A stretch of DNA of 64,000 nt. It comes from Pseudomonas sp. NFR16. GTDB lineage: Bacteria; Pseudomonadota; Gammaproteobacteria; Pseudomonadales; Pseudomonadaceae. Positions 8,208 to 16,055 of the stretch are shown here, in pieces (positions within the stretch are counted from its first letter, which is position 1; every line of letters begins with the position of its first letter). The stretch spans positions 345,383-409,382 of the forward strand of contig NZ_FNYJ01000002.1 of assembly GCF_900108875.1 (NCBI RefSeq). The letters are read 5' to 3'. Both the position numbers and the translations under genes were made by a program. The notes beneath the pieces are model-generated. The model was not told the DNA's origin, made no database searches, and saw only the letters and a program-made list of their open reading frames with translations.

Positions 8208-9461
8208 ATGGACACTCACTCGATCTGGCTCCGCGCCCAGGAGATCTGGGACCTGCTCGAACATCAACCCGTGCTGCGCGCGACGCTGGGGTTGTTCATG
8301 TTGCTGGTCGCGGCTTTCGCACTTGGCCGCCTTGCGCGCTTCCTGCTGCTGCACGGCATGAAAGCTCTAGGCCGCCAGCCGGCCCTGTTCTGGCTGAACG
8401 ACTTTCTGCACAACAAAGTCTTCCATCGGCTCGCCCAGATCACGCCGTCGCTGGTGATCCAGTTCGGCCTGAACCTGGTGCCAGATCTGACGCCGGTGGC
8501 CAGCCACGTGCTGGGCAACGTCGCCCTGGCGTTCACCATCCTCTCGCTGATGCTGACGCTTGGCGCGCTGCTCAACGCGCTGCTGGACATCTACGCCCGT
8601 ACCGAACATGCCCGAACGCGGTCGATCAAGGGCTACGTGCAGCTGGCGAAAATGATTCTGTATGTGTTCGCCGCGATCATCATCGTCGCCACGCTGATTG
8701 ACCGCTCGCCACTGCTGTTGCTGTCGGGACTGGGCGCGATGTCGGCGGTCATTCTGCTGGTTTACAAAGACACGCTGCTGTCGTTCGTCGCCAGCGTCCA
8801 ACTGACCAGCAACGACATGTTGCGCGTGGGGGACTGGATCGAAATGCCGCAAGTCGGCGCCGACGGCGACGTGGTGGATATCACGCTGCACACCGTCAAG
8901 GTGCAGAACTTCGACAAGACCATTGTCTCGATCCCGACCTGGCGGCTGATGTCCGAGTCGTTCAAGAACTGGCGTGGCATGCAGCAGGCTGGCGGTCGGC
9001 GGATCAAGCGCAGTCTGTACATCGATGCCAGCGCGGTGCGCTTCGTGTCGGACAGCGAGGAACTGAAACTGACCCAGGTTCGCCTGCTGACGGACTACAT
9101 GGGTCGCAAGAAAGCCGAGCTCAAAGCCTGGAACGAAGCCCAGGGCAGCGTTGCGGAATTGTCGGCAAACCGGCGCCGGATCACCAATATCGGTACTTTC
9201 CGCGCCTACGCGCTGGCGTACCTGAAAAGCCATCCGGACGTTCACCCGGACATGACCTGCATGGTGCGTCAGATGGAGGCGACAGCGCAGGGCGTTCCGC
9301 TGGAAATCTACTGCTTCACGCGCACCACCAGTTGGGCCGACTACGAACGCATTCAGGGCGATATCTTCGATTACCTGCTGGCGGTGTTGCCGGAGTTCGG
9401 GCTGAGTCTTTATCAGCAGCCGAGTGGATCGGACATGCGGATCGGTCTGGCAAGGTCGTAA
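8208..9461 (+). CDS. MscS/YbdG-type mechanosensitive ion channel
   Basis: The ATG at 8208, with AGGAGA ten bases upstream, gives 417 residues; upstream extensions overlap the helicase gene and lack a signal. The N-terminal part has several membrane helices (LGLFMLLVAAFALGRLARFL, ALAFTILSLMLTLGALLNAL, ILYVFAAIIIVATLI). The pore-like helix LSGLGAMSAVILLVYKDTLL and the beta domain DWIEMPQVGADGDVVDITLHT identify the MscS family. The length and the extended soluble C-terminus resemble E. coli YbdG (MscM) more than MscS. The likely role is ion release during hypo-osmotic shock. It is divergent from the helicase gene. Confidence 0.9.
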   Translation: MDTHSIWLRAQEIWDLLEHQPVLRATLGLFMLLVAAFALGRLARFLLLHGMKALGRQPALFWLNDFLHNKVFHRLAQITPSLVIQFGLNLVPDLTPVASHVLGNVALAFTILSLMLTLGALLNALLDIYARTEHARTRSIKGYVQLAKMILYVFAAIIIVATLIDRSPLLLLSGLGAMSAVILLVYKDTLLSFVASVQLTSNDMLRVGDWIEMPQVGADGDVVDITLHTVKVQNFDKTIVSIPTWRLMSESFKNWRGMQQAGGRRIKRSLYIDASAVRFVSDSEELKLTQVRLLTDYMGRKKAELKAWNEAQGSVAELSANRRRITNIGTFRAYALAYLKSHPDVHPDMTCMVRQMEATAQGVPLEIYCFTRTTSWADYERIQGDIFDYLLAVLPEFGLSLYQQPSGSDMRIGLARS

Positions 9462-9526
9462 GACATTGGCGCGCAGAGCCGGTGTATACATGGAAGCAGA
9501 GGCTGCGCCTTTTCACTCGCGCAACA

Positions 9527-9552
9527 AAAAGCCCGGCGTCCGCCGGGCTTTT
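9527..9552. terminator. Bidirectional intrinsic terminator
   Basis: AAAAGCCCGGCG-TC-CGCCGGGCTTTT is a perfect 12-bp stem flanked by A and T runs on both sides. It sits between the convergent mscS-like gene and the first of three small secreted paralogues and can serve both. The same stem recurs at 9996-10019 and 10529-10552. Confidence 0.88.
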
Positions 9553-9577
9553 GATGGTCAGTGCGCGATTGCTGCAC

Positions 9578-9823
9578 TCAGTAACGCTGATACTGCGAGC
9601 CGAATTCTTTGCGGTTGTCAGCGACGATAACGGTGTTGGTCGATGGGCTGGCGAAAGGTTTGACGCCGGTTTTATCTGCGCCGTCGGCATTGATGGCCGT
9701 GGCGTGGATGTAGGTGGGTTCCAGAACGATGGTCTGGCCGGCGGTGGAAGCTTGCGGACTGGCGAAGGCAGAGGTGGCTGCCAGAACCGACAACGCGAAG
9801 CCCAGGGCGATGGATTTTTTCAT
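9578..9823 (-). CDS. Small secreted paralogue 1 of 3 (81 aa)
   Basis: The product starts with a Sec signal peptide (MKKSIALGFALSVLAATSAFA, cleavage near residue 21). The mature part of about 60 residues has no Cys and ends VIVADNRKEFGSQYQRY. The last 17 residues are shared with the two following paralogues almost unchanged, while the middle (TIVLEPTYIHATAINADGADK) differs. No domain is recognised. The protein is predicted to be periplasmic or extracellular. The gene has its own hairpin terminator downstream (9527-9552). Confidence 0.75.
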   Translation of the reverse strand: MKKSIALGFALSVLAATSAFASPQASTAGQTIVLEPTYIHATAINADGADKTGVKPFASPSTNTVIVADNRKEFGSQYQRY

Positions 9824-9995
9824 GATCAGTGTCTCCGGTAGTTGGGGGTGAATCGTGGCGTTGAATTAAATTTATTCCCATCGCCGACGAATTAAAAAAC
9901 ACCGCGACTTATGCTGAACATCGATTGCGCTGATAATAGGGAAAGCACTATTGGCGCAATAAACTCCGTCAATCTGACTTTATGATCGGCAATAA

Positions 9996-10019
9996 AAAGC
10001 CCGGCGTGCGCCGGGCTTT
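9996..10019 (-). terminator. Intrinsic terminator of secreted paralogue 2
   Basis: AAAGCCCGGCG-TG-CGCCGGGCTTT forms an 11-bp stem after the stop codon of the second paralogue, with a T-rich end on the minus strand. It is a near copy of the hairpin at 9527-9552, so the terminator was duplicated along with the gene. Confidence 0.85.
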
Positions 10020-10046
10020 AATGCGTTTGATGCCGTCTTGCTGTAA

Positions 10047-10280
10047 TCAGTAGCGCTGATAGCTGGAACCGAACTCTTTGCGGTTGTCGGCAACGATCAC
10101 GGTGCTCGACGACTGGGTGTCGAAAGGCTTGACGGCGTCTTTGCTGGCTACTTTGCTGTCCAGTGCAGTGGCGCTGGAAACATCGACGATTGCGCGCTGG
10201 TAGGTTTTTTCCGGAGCGGCAAAAGCAGAACCGGCAGCCAGGATCGAAAGTGCAAAACCGAAGGCGATTGATTTTTTCAT
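10047..10280 (-). CDS. Small secreted paralogue 2 of 3 (77 aa)
   Basis: The product has a signal peptide (MKKSIAFGFALSILAAGSAFA) and a mature part of 56 residues with pattern APEKTYQRAIVDVSSATALD and the shared C-terminus STVIVADNRKEFGSSYQRY. It differs from paralogue 3 at only two residues (Ala/Val in the SSAT-LD stretch, Asp/Glu in IVA-NRKEF). The spacing to its own terminator and to the upstream region is also conserved. Function is unknown. Confidence 0.75.
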   Translation of the reverse strand: MKKSIAFGFALSILAAGSAFAAPEKTYQRAIVDVSSATALDSKVASKDAVKPFDTQSSSTVIVADNRKEFGSSYQRY

Positions 10281-10528
10281 GGGGGCGATCTCCGCAGAAC
10301 GTTAAGTAAGGTTAATCCGTTTCGTTGGAGCCAACTTACCCGGCTGTGCTGACAATGGAAAACCAAGCCTGAGCATATTCGACATCAAGCCCGCTGATAT
10401 AAGGCTTGCAGCCGTCTGGCACGGGCATTCGGGCATTGGATAATGTGCAAACCCTCCCCGAACCCCGCGCAAACGCAAGCAGAATCGGGGCACTATGTAA
10501 CGACCTTGCATTTATTCCAGGCAAATAA

Positions 10529-10552
10529 AAAGCCCGGCGTGTGCCGGGCTTT
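10529..10552 (-). terminator. Intrinsic terminator of secreted paralogue 3
   Basis: AAAGCCCGGC-GTGT-GCCGGGCTTT is a 10-bp stem just after the third paralogue's stop codon, preceded by an A-run that reads as a T-run on the minus strand. It is the third copy of the hairpin found in this array. Confidence 0.85.
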
Positions 10553-10579
10553 AATGCGTTGCGTACAGTCTTGCCGTTA

Positions 10580-10813
10580 TCAGTAGCGCTGATAGCTGGA
10601 ACCGAACTCTTTGCGGTTCTCTGCAACGATCACGGTGCTCGACGACTGGGTGTCGAAAGGCTTGACGGCGTCTTTGCTGGCTACTTTGCTGTCCAGGACA
10701 GTGGCGCTGGAAACATCAACGATAGCGCGTTGGTAGGTTTTTTCCGGAGCGGCAAAAGCAGAACCGGCAGCCAGGATCGAAAGTGCAAAACCGAAGGCGA
10801 TTGATTTTTTCAT
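10580..10813 (-). CDS. Small secreted paralogue 3 of 3 (77 aa)
   Basis: The ATG at 10813 is chosen because it restores the same signal peptide as the neighbouring copies; an open extension upstream covers the promoter-side flank and is probably not translated. The 77-residue product has the signal peptide MKKSIAFGFALSILAAGSAFA and the invariant C-terminus IVAENRKEFGSSYQRY. It is the outermost gene of the three-member array. The upstream flank shares the duplicated TTCGTTTCGTTGGAGCC stretch, which may contain a common promoter element. Confidence 0.75.
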   Translation of the reverse strand: MKKSIAFGFALSILAAGSAFAAPEKTYQRAIVDVSSATVLDSKVASKDAVKPFDTQSSSTVIVAENRKEFGSSYQRY

Positions 10814-10966
10814 GAGGGCGATCTCCGCAGAACTTTGAGTAAGTGGGGTTAGTTCGTTTCGTTGGAGCCAATCTATTCGGTCAGCCCCAACATGAAAAAC
10901 CAAGCAGGGAGATATCAAACATCAACCTCGATGATGTAAGCAGCGCAAGCGTCTAGCACCGCTATT

Positions 10967-11833
10967 TCAGCGATTCAACGGCTGTTTACCGAGTCCGCGC
11001 CGACTGATCCACACCGAAAAAACGATCACCAGGCCGCCAAAAAACAGCTTGCCGAGGTCTTCGTTCTGCCCCCAGATCAACAGATTTATCAGCAGGCCGA
11101 CCGGCACGTGCAGGTTATTCATCACGGCCAGCGTACCGCCGTTGACCATGCAGGCACCCTTGTTCCACCAGTACATGCCCAGCGCAGTGGAACACAGTCC
11201 CAGAAACAACAGAACAACCCATTGTTGCGGCGCATCGGGCAGATGCTGCGCGTTGCCAAAGAGCAGAAACGCGGGAAGCGCGACGGCCAGCGCACCCAGG
11301 TAGAAGAAACCGAAGCGCCGGTAGTGCGGCAGTTCGCTGGGGTGGTCCGCCACCAGATGTTTGTACAGCACCTGCCCCGCCGCGTAGGTGAAGTTGGCCA
11401 GTTGCAGCAGCAAGAAACCGCCGAGAAAGTCGGGGTCCACGCGGTCGTACCGAATGATGACCGCGCCAAGCACTGCGACAATCGCCGCCAGCAGCCCCCA
11501 CGGATTGAAACGGCGATTGAGCGCATCCTCGATCAGCGTCACGTGCAGTGGCGTGAGAATGGTGAACAGCAGCACTTCGGGCACCGTCAGCACACGGAAG
11601 CTCAAGTACAGGCAGACATAGGTCACGCCGAACTGCAGCGCGCCGATCAGCAACATGCCACGCACGAATGGCGCCGGAACCCGACGCCAGTGCGTCAGGG
11701 GAATGAACACCAGCCCGGCCAGTACTACACGAATCAGCACGGCGAAGTAACTGTCGACGTGCCCCGCCAGATACACGCCGATCAGGCTGAAGGAAAACGC
11801 CTGAATCAGCGTAACGAAAAGTAGATAGCCCAT
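10967..11833 (-). CDS. EamA-family (DMT) transporter
   Basis: The 288-residue product is almost wholly hydrophobic with about ten predicted membrane helices arranged as two EamA repeats (first: FSLIGVYLAGHVDSYFAVLIR; second: YAAGQVLYKHLVADHPSELP onward). It matches the carboxylate/amino acid/amine transporter group of the drug/metabolite superfamily. The substrate cannot be read from sequence. AAGGGGC lies 4-5 bases before the ATG. It is probably monocistronic. Confidence 0.85.
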   Translation of the reverse strand: MGYLLFVTLIQAFSFSLIGVYLAGHVDSYFAVLIRVVLAGLVFIPLTHWRRVPAPFVRGMLLIGALQFGVTYVCLYLSFRVLTVPEVLLFTILTPLHVTLIEDALNRRFNPWGLLAAIVAVLGAVIIRYDRVDPDFLGGFLLLQLANFTYAAGQVLYKHLVADHPSELPHYRRFGFFYLGALAVALPAFLLFGNAQHLPDAPQQWVVLLFLGLCSTALGMYWWNKGACMVNGGTLAVMNNLHVPVGLLINLLIWGQNEDLGKLFFGGLVIVFSVWISRRGLGKQPLNR

Positions 11834-11930
11834 GGTTGCCCCTTTTTTGAAGGCGGCGACCTTAGCGGGTTGGAGCGATGCTGTTCAAGCGATACCCGTC
11901 AACCAGGCAGCTGGTGGTTGCGCAGACAAG

Positions 11931-11972
11931 AAAAAACCCGATGACCCGGCGCAATCAGGCGGGACTATCGGG
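11931..11972 (-). terminator. Probable intrinsic terminator downstream of azoR
   Basis: On the minus strand a nested stem (CCCGAT...ATCGGG outside, CCCG...CGGG inside) is followed by TTTTTT. It lies about 100 bases beyond the azoR stop codon and is the likely end of that transcript. Confidence 0.65.
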
Positions 11973-12019
11973 CAATGCACTCAGGAGCGGGATGAGTGCC
12001 AAGGGGAATCGATGAACGC

Positions 12020-12067
12020 GAGGATGATCGCGCGGCGGCATTAACGGCCGCTTAAGCGATCATCCTC
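12020..12067. repeat. Long inverted repeat next to azoR stop codon
   Basis: Perfect 12-base arms (GAGGATGATCGC / GCGATCATCCTC) enclose 24 bases that contain an inner GCGGC/GCCGC pair. The element begins seven bases after the azoR stop codon. There is no T-run, so it looks more like an mRNA-stabilising 3' hairpin or a REP-type unit than a terminator. Confidence 0.55.
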
Positions 12068-12073
12068 ACGTGA

Positions 12074-12673
12074 TCACGCGACCTGAGCCAGCCGGGCAAT
12101 GGCCTGGTTCAGGCCTTTCTCGGAGAAATCGCCGCCCATGTTCAGGCCTTCGGCATGAATGAACGTCACGTCATGGATGCCGACGAATCCCAGCACCTGA
12201 CGCAGGTAAGGCTCCTGGTGATCCAGCGTGCTGCCGGCGTAAATGCCGCCGCGGGCAGTCAGTACGAAGGCGCGTTTGCCGGTGAGCAGGCCTTGCGGTC
12301 CGGTCTCGCCGTACTTGAACGTCACGCCGGCACGCAGCACGTGGTCGAACCAGGATTTGAGCGTGCTGGGGATTGCGAAGTTATACATCGGCGCAGCAAG
12401 CACCACGACATCCGCTGCCAGCAGTTCGTCAGTCAACTCGTTGGAGCGTTCCAGGGCAGCCTGTTCCACAGCGCTGCGCTGATCCTGAGGTTTCATCCAG
12501 CCGCCCAGCAGGTCGACGTCCAGGTGCGGCACTTGCTTGACTGCCAGATCACGCACGGTGATGTCGTCAGAGGGGTGCGCGGCACGCCACTGGCTGATGA
12601 ATTGTTGGGTCAGGCGGCGGGAAACGGAGTCTTGCTGACGGGCGCTGCTTTCGATGATCAGGACGCGAGACAT
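12074..12673 (-). CDS. azoR: FMN-dependent NADH-azoreductase
   Basis: The 199-residue product is of normal length for AzoR. The N-terminal SSARQQDSVSRRLTQQF is the FMN-phosphate loop, and PMYNFAIPSTLKSWFDHVLRAG is the flavodoxin-like signature that contacts FMN; TARGGIYAG provides the third loop. The enzyme is a cytoplasmic homodimeric flavoprotein reducing quinones and azo compounds with NADH. The regulator at 13208 reads away from it and is separated by another gene, so direct LysR control is not obvious. The transcript is probably closed by the hairpin at 11931-11972. Confidence 0.9.
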   Translation of the reverse strand: MSRVLIIESSARQQDSVSRRLTQQFISQWRAAHPSDDITVRDLAVKQVPHLDVDLLGGWMKPQDQRSAVEQAALERSNELTDELLAADVVVLAAPMYNFAIPSTLKSWFDHVLRAGVTFKYGETGPQGLLTGKRAFVLTARGGIYAGSTLDHQEPYLRQVLGFVGIHDVTFIHAEGLNMGGDFSEKGLNQAIARLAQVA

Positions 12674-12832
12674 GGTGTGGCCTCCAGCGAATGAATGAGA
12701 GGGATGAATTCGATGGAGAGAAGATTAAGCTCTGACAAATCGATTAAAAAGCGCAAAAATCTGCTGCTAAACATCTAATAATTTGTTTTATGCAAGGAAG
12801 AGCAATACGCTCCTCTCTGTCGCCGAGCTGCG

Positions 12833-13147
12833 TCAAAGCGGCTCACAGCTGAGCTTGATGCGCAGCTTGACGATCTCGCGATTGAATTTTGCGGTGACCT
12901 CGGTACTGCTCTTCGGCGCGACCTGAACGCGTCGGGTGCGCGGGGCCTCCGGCCCATTGCGGAAAACCACGCTGCATTTGGCGGGTACGTCCCCGTAATT
13001 GTTCACGGTGATGTTGCCGATGTCATAAGCAGTGTCGTGGCTGTTGTAATCGATTTGCACGCCCTTGAGATCTTTCTCCACGTCGATCGGGTAGGCGAAC
13101 GCGCTCAGCGGCAGCATTGCCAGCAGCACACAACAGAATTTATTCAT
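12833..13147 (-). CDS. Small secreted hypothetical protein
   Basis: This 104-residue protein has a signal peptide (MNKFCCVLLAMLPLSAFA) followed by a beta-rich domain with two cysteines (KCSVVFRNG and LSCEPL), likely disulfide-bonded in the periplasm. The pattern of alternating strands (IGNITVNNYGDVPA, RVQVAPKSSTEVTAKF) resembles an immunoglobulin-like fold. Some databases, as I recall, label such proteins 3-phosphoglycerate kinase; nothing in the sequence supports that. It is divergent from the LysR gene, 60 bases away. Confidence 0.65.
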   Translation of the reverse strand: MNKFCCVLLAMLPLSAFAYPIDVEKDLKGVQIDYNSHDTAYDIGNITVNNYGDVPAKCSVVFRNGPEAPRTRRVQVAPKSSTEVTAKFNREIVKLRIKLSCEPL

Positions 13148-13207
13148 TCGGCAGTCTCCAGACGAGAATGTGTAAGGACTGCCAGCTTAGGACTAAAGGA
13201 GCGAGAG

Positions 13208-14134
13208 ATGAAAGCGCCCCGCGTGACCCTTGATCAATGGCGCACCTTGCAGGCCGTGGTCGACCATGGCGGTTTCGCCCAGGCAGCTGAAGCGCTGCAC
13301 CGTTCGCAGTCATCTGTCAGCTATACCGTGGCCAGAATGCAGGATCAGCTCGGCGTGCCTTTGCTGCGCATCGACGGGCGCAAGGCAGTGCTGACCGAGG
13401 CCGGCGAGGTGCTGCTGCGCCGTTCGCGGCAACTGGTGAAGAACGCCAGTCAGCTGGAGGACCTGGCCCACCACATGGAACAGGGCTGGGAAGCCGAGGT
13501 GCGGCTGGTGGTGGATGCCGCTTACCCGAACGCGCGCCTGGTTCGTGCGCTGACTGCCTTCATGCCGCAAAGCCGCGGCTGTCGCGTGCGTCTGCGCGAA
13601 GAAGTCTTGTCCGGCGTAGAGGAAGTGTTGCTTGAAGGCGTGGCCGATCTGGCGATAAGCGGGTTCAGCATTCCGGGTTATCTGGGCACTGAAATGAGCG
13701 TTGTCGAGTTCGTTGCCGTCGCGCATCCCGAGCACGCGTTGCATCAGATGCAGCGCGAGTTGAATTTCCAGGACCTGGAAAGCCAGCTTCAGGTGGTGAT
13801 CCGCGACTCGGGCCGCAACCAGCCAAGGGACGTCGGTTGGCTGGGTGCCGAGCAGCGCTGGACGGTCGGCAGTCTGGCGACGGCGGCCACCTTCGTCAGC
13901 AGCGGCCTGGGCTTCGCCTGGTTGCCGAGGCACATGATCGAGCGCGAGATAAAGGAAGGCGTGCTGAAGATCCTGCCGCTGGACAAAGGTGGCAGCCGTC
14001 ATCCGACCTTCTACCTTTATTCCAGCAAGGACAAACCGCTGGGCCCGGCGACGCAGATCCTCATCGAGCTGATCCAGACCTTCGACACCGCACCGCTCGA
14101 CGCAGCATTTGCCGCCCCACAGCAGGTGATTTGA
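13208..14134 (+). CDS. LysR-family transcriptional regulator
   Basis: The ATG at 13208 follows AGGAGCGAGAG and begins the standard LysR helix-turn-helix: VTLDQWRTLQAVVDHGGFAQ AAEALHRSQSSVSYTVARMQ (residues about 6-45). The rest is the periplasmic-binding-protein-like effector domain (RLVVDAAYPNARLVRALTAF and following). At 308 residues the length is normal. Longer in-frame extensions run into the upstream divergent gene and are rejected. The divergent small secreted protein gene is its closest candidate target by position only; the effector is unknown. Confidence 0.9.
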   Translation: MKAPRVTLDQWRTLQAVVDHGGFAQAAEALHRSQSSVSYTVARMQDQLGVPLLRIDGRKAVLTEAGEVLLRRSRQLVKNASQLEDLAHHMEQGWEAEVRLVVDAAYPNARLVRALTAFMPQSRGCRVRLREEVLSGVEEVLLEGVADLAISGFSIPGYLGTEMSVVEFVAVAHPEHALHQMQRELNFQDLESQLQVVIRDSGRNQPRDVGWLGAEQRWTVGSLATAATFVSSGLGFAWLPRHMIEREIKEGVLKILPLDKGGSRHPTFYLYSSKDKPLGPATQILIELIQTFDTAPLDAAFAAPQQVI

Positions 14135-14237
14135 GGGCATGCGGAATTGACAGGTTCCGGGCCGATCACAAACCCGTGGCGACGCGCTTGCTCGCGGAGG
14201 CTGATCTTCTGCCGATGCATCTCCACGTTATGCAACC

Positions 14238-14312
14238 GGCCTGTTCCCGGCTAAAGCCGGTCCCACGGACGCTGCAAACTTTCGTAGGACCGGCTTCAGC
14301 CGGGAAGGCGTC
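14238..14312. repeat. REP-like inverted pair (family A)
   Basis: Two units face each other: TTCCCGGCTAAAGCCGGTCC and TAGGACCGGCTTCAGCCGGGAA. Each contains a short palindrome (CCGGCT...AGCCGG) and together they form a larger hairpin. Copies of this pair occur at 17965-18037, 18195-18272 and 43661-43725. It is a Pseudomonas REP/BIME-type element. Confidence 0.8.
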
Positions 14313-14380
14313 GCGTGTGATGCCGCTGAATCACGGGCTTCGTGAGCAAGCCCGCTCTCACTCAGACACAAGGATGTCCC

Positions 14381-15205
14381 ATGCCACAGTTCCAACGTGA
14401 CGGCTGTTCCCTGCACTATGACGAGTACGGCCAAGGCGCGCCGGTGCTGTTGGTCCACGGGCTCGGGTCGAGTGCTCAGGACTGGGAGTATCAGATTCCG
14501 GCGCTGGCGCAGCGCTATCGGGTGATTGCCGTCGACGTTCGGGGTCATGGTCGCTCCGACAAACCGCGCGAGCGCTACAGCATCGCCGGTTTCAGCGCTG
14601 ACATCGTTGCCCTGCTCGACCATTTGCAACCCGGGCCCGTGCATTACGTCGGGCTGTCAATGGGCGGCATGATCGGCTTTCAACTGGCCATTGATCATCC
14701 CGACCGGTTGAAGAGCCTGACCATCGTCAACAGCGCGCCAGAGGTGAAAATCAAAAATTTCGCGGACTGGCGGCAGTTCGCCAAGCGCTGGCTGCTGGCA
14801 CGCGCATTCAGCATGCACGCCATTGGCAAGGCGCTGGGCAAGAATCTGTTTCCCAAGCCCGATCAGGCCGACCTGCGAGAGAAGATCGCAAGGCGATGGG
14901 CGCAGAATGACAAGCGTGCGTATCTCGCCAGTTTCAGCGCGATTGTCGGCTGGGGCGTGCGGGAGAAGTTATCGCGAATCGGGTGCCCGACGCTGGTTGT
15001 TACCGCTGATCGCGACTACACACCGGTGGCGTTGAAAGAGGCTTACACCCGGCTCATACCCGGTGCCCGACTGGTGGTAATCAACGACTCTCGACACGCC
15101 AGTCCACTGGATCAGCCGGATGAATTCAACAGGATTCTTCTGGCGTTTCTACTCGAAGAATCCGAAGTCATGAGACCACACTCCCCTGACGCCACCGCAG
15201 ACTAG
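14381..15205 (+). CDS. Alpha/beta hydrolase
   Basis: ATG at 14381 gives 274 residues with the classical fold: oxyanion-hole motif LVHGLGSSAQDWEYQ, nucleophile elbow GLSMGG (Ser about residue 95), acid ADRDYTP and the late His in NDSRHASPLDQPDEF. The Ser-Asp-His triad is therefore intact. It looks like an esterase or C-C hydrolase of the 3-oxoadipate enol-lactonase-like type; the substrate is not evident. The upstream gap carries a REP pair, so it is probably transcribed alone. Confidence 0.85.
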   Translation: MPQFQRDGCSLHYDEYGQGAPVLLVHGLGSSAQDWEYQIPALAQRYRVIAVDVRGHGRSDKPRERYSIAGFSADIVALLDHLQPGPVHYVGLSMGGMIGFQLAIDHPDRLKSLTIVNSAPEVKIKNFADWRQFAKRWLLARAFSMHAIGKALGKNLFPKPDQADLREKIARRWAQNDKRAYLASFSAIVGWGVREKLSRIGCPTLVVTADRDYTPVALKEAYTRLIPGARLVVINDSRHASPLDQPDEFNRILLAFLLEESEVMRPHSPDATAD

Positions 15206-15331
15206 CCGCTGTTGCCTGGCAATCATTCAAACCGGCACGTTCTACCAGCCGGCCCCTGTCAAAAACCTTTCAAACGTGCTTCCCTTACGTCCTGTTTTTT
15301 TGCAGTCGACATCAATTTCAGGACTCTGCCC

Positions 15332-15889
15332 ATGCTGAAAAAAATCGCCCTCTCCGCCGCCGCCGCACTGTTCGCCAGCAATCTGATGGCGGCCCCTGCC
15401 CCTCATGTCGTGCTGGACACCAGTTTTGGCCAGGTCGAGATCGAGCTGAATCAGGACAAAGCGCCGATCAGTACTCAGAACTTCCTCAAGTACGTGGACA
15501 GCAACTTTTACAGCAACACCATTTTCCATCGCGTGATCCCGGGCTTCATGGTCCAGGGCGGCGGCTTCACGGCGCAGATGGTGCAGAAATCCACCAACGA
15601 TCCGATCAAGAACGAAGCCGACAACGGCCTGCATAACGTGCGCGGCACAATCGCCATGGCCCGCACTTCCGAGGTGAACTCGGCCACCAGCCAGTTCTTT
15701 ATCAACGTTGTCGACAACTCGATGCTCGACCACGGTAAGGGGGATTTCGGCTACGCAGTGTTCGGTAAAGTCGTCAAAGGCATGGACGTGGTCGACCAGA
15801 TCGTCAACGTGCAGACCGGCAGCAAAAACGGCATGCAGAACGTTCCGCTGGACCCGATCCTGATCAAGTCCGCCAAGCGCGTGAACTAA
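15332..15889 (+). CDS. ppiA: Periplasmic peptidyl-prolyl cis-trans isomerase A
   Basis: ATG at 15332 gives 185 residues with a signal peptide ([20 protein letters not shown], cleavage near residue 21) and a complete cyclophilin domain. Diagnostic motifs are [18 protein letters not shown] (catalytic Arg and hydrophobic pocket), [18 protein letters not shown], and [17 protein letters not shown]. It catalyses proline isomerisation during folding of exported proteins. Longer in-frame starts would displace the signal peptide from the N-terminus. It is followed by a strong terminator. Confidence 0.94.
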   Translation: MLKKIALSAAAALFASNLMAAPAPHVVLDTSFGQVEIELNQDKAPISTQNFLKYVDSNFYSNTIFHRVIPGFMVQGGGFTAQMVQKSTNDPIKNEADNGLHNVRGTIAMARTSEVNSATSQFFINVVDNSMLDHGKGDFGYAVFGKVVKGMDVVDQIVNVQTGSKNGMQNVPLDPILIKSAKRVN

Positions 15890-15905
15890 GTTCCACGCCA
15901 GTACG

Positions 15906-15932
15906 AAAGCCGGGCACGTGCCCGGCTTTTAC
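15906..15932 (+). terminator. Intrinsic terminator of ppiA
   Basis: AAAGCCGGGCACGTGCCCGGCTTTT forms a perfect palindromic stem of about 11 bp, ending in a short T-run, 17 bases after the ppiA stop codon. Confidence 0.85.
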
Positions 15933-16055
15933 GTTTCCAGGCCAATCGCCCGTGAATCAGCGCGAACATTCGCGATTTTCACGCGGTCAGAACAGGGACT
16001 GTTCCTGAAGGTCCCTCAGAAAGGAGAGCCCGCTCAAGCGTGGGCGTCATAGCCA

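Larger units (their letters stand above)
10047..10870. repeat. Tandem duplication of a gene-plus-terminator unit
   Basis: The coding sequences at 10047-10280 and 10580-10813 are nearly identical at DNA level. Similarity continues into the upstream flank, where both contain the segment GCGATCTCCGCAGAAC and the segment TTCGTTTCGTTGGAGCCAA, and into the downstream terminator. The intervening stretch of roughly 200 bases (about 10340-10528) is not duplicated. The first gene (9578-9823) belongs to the same family but has diverged. Confidence 0.8.

Noticed and set aside
12833..13147. 3-phosphoglycerate kinase annotation for the small secreted protein
   Set aside because: The product is 104 residues with a signal peptide and no kinase motif; the name would be a propagated error.
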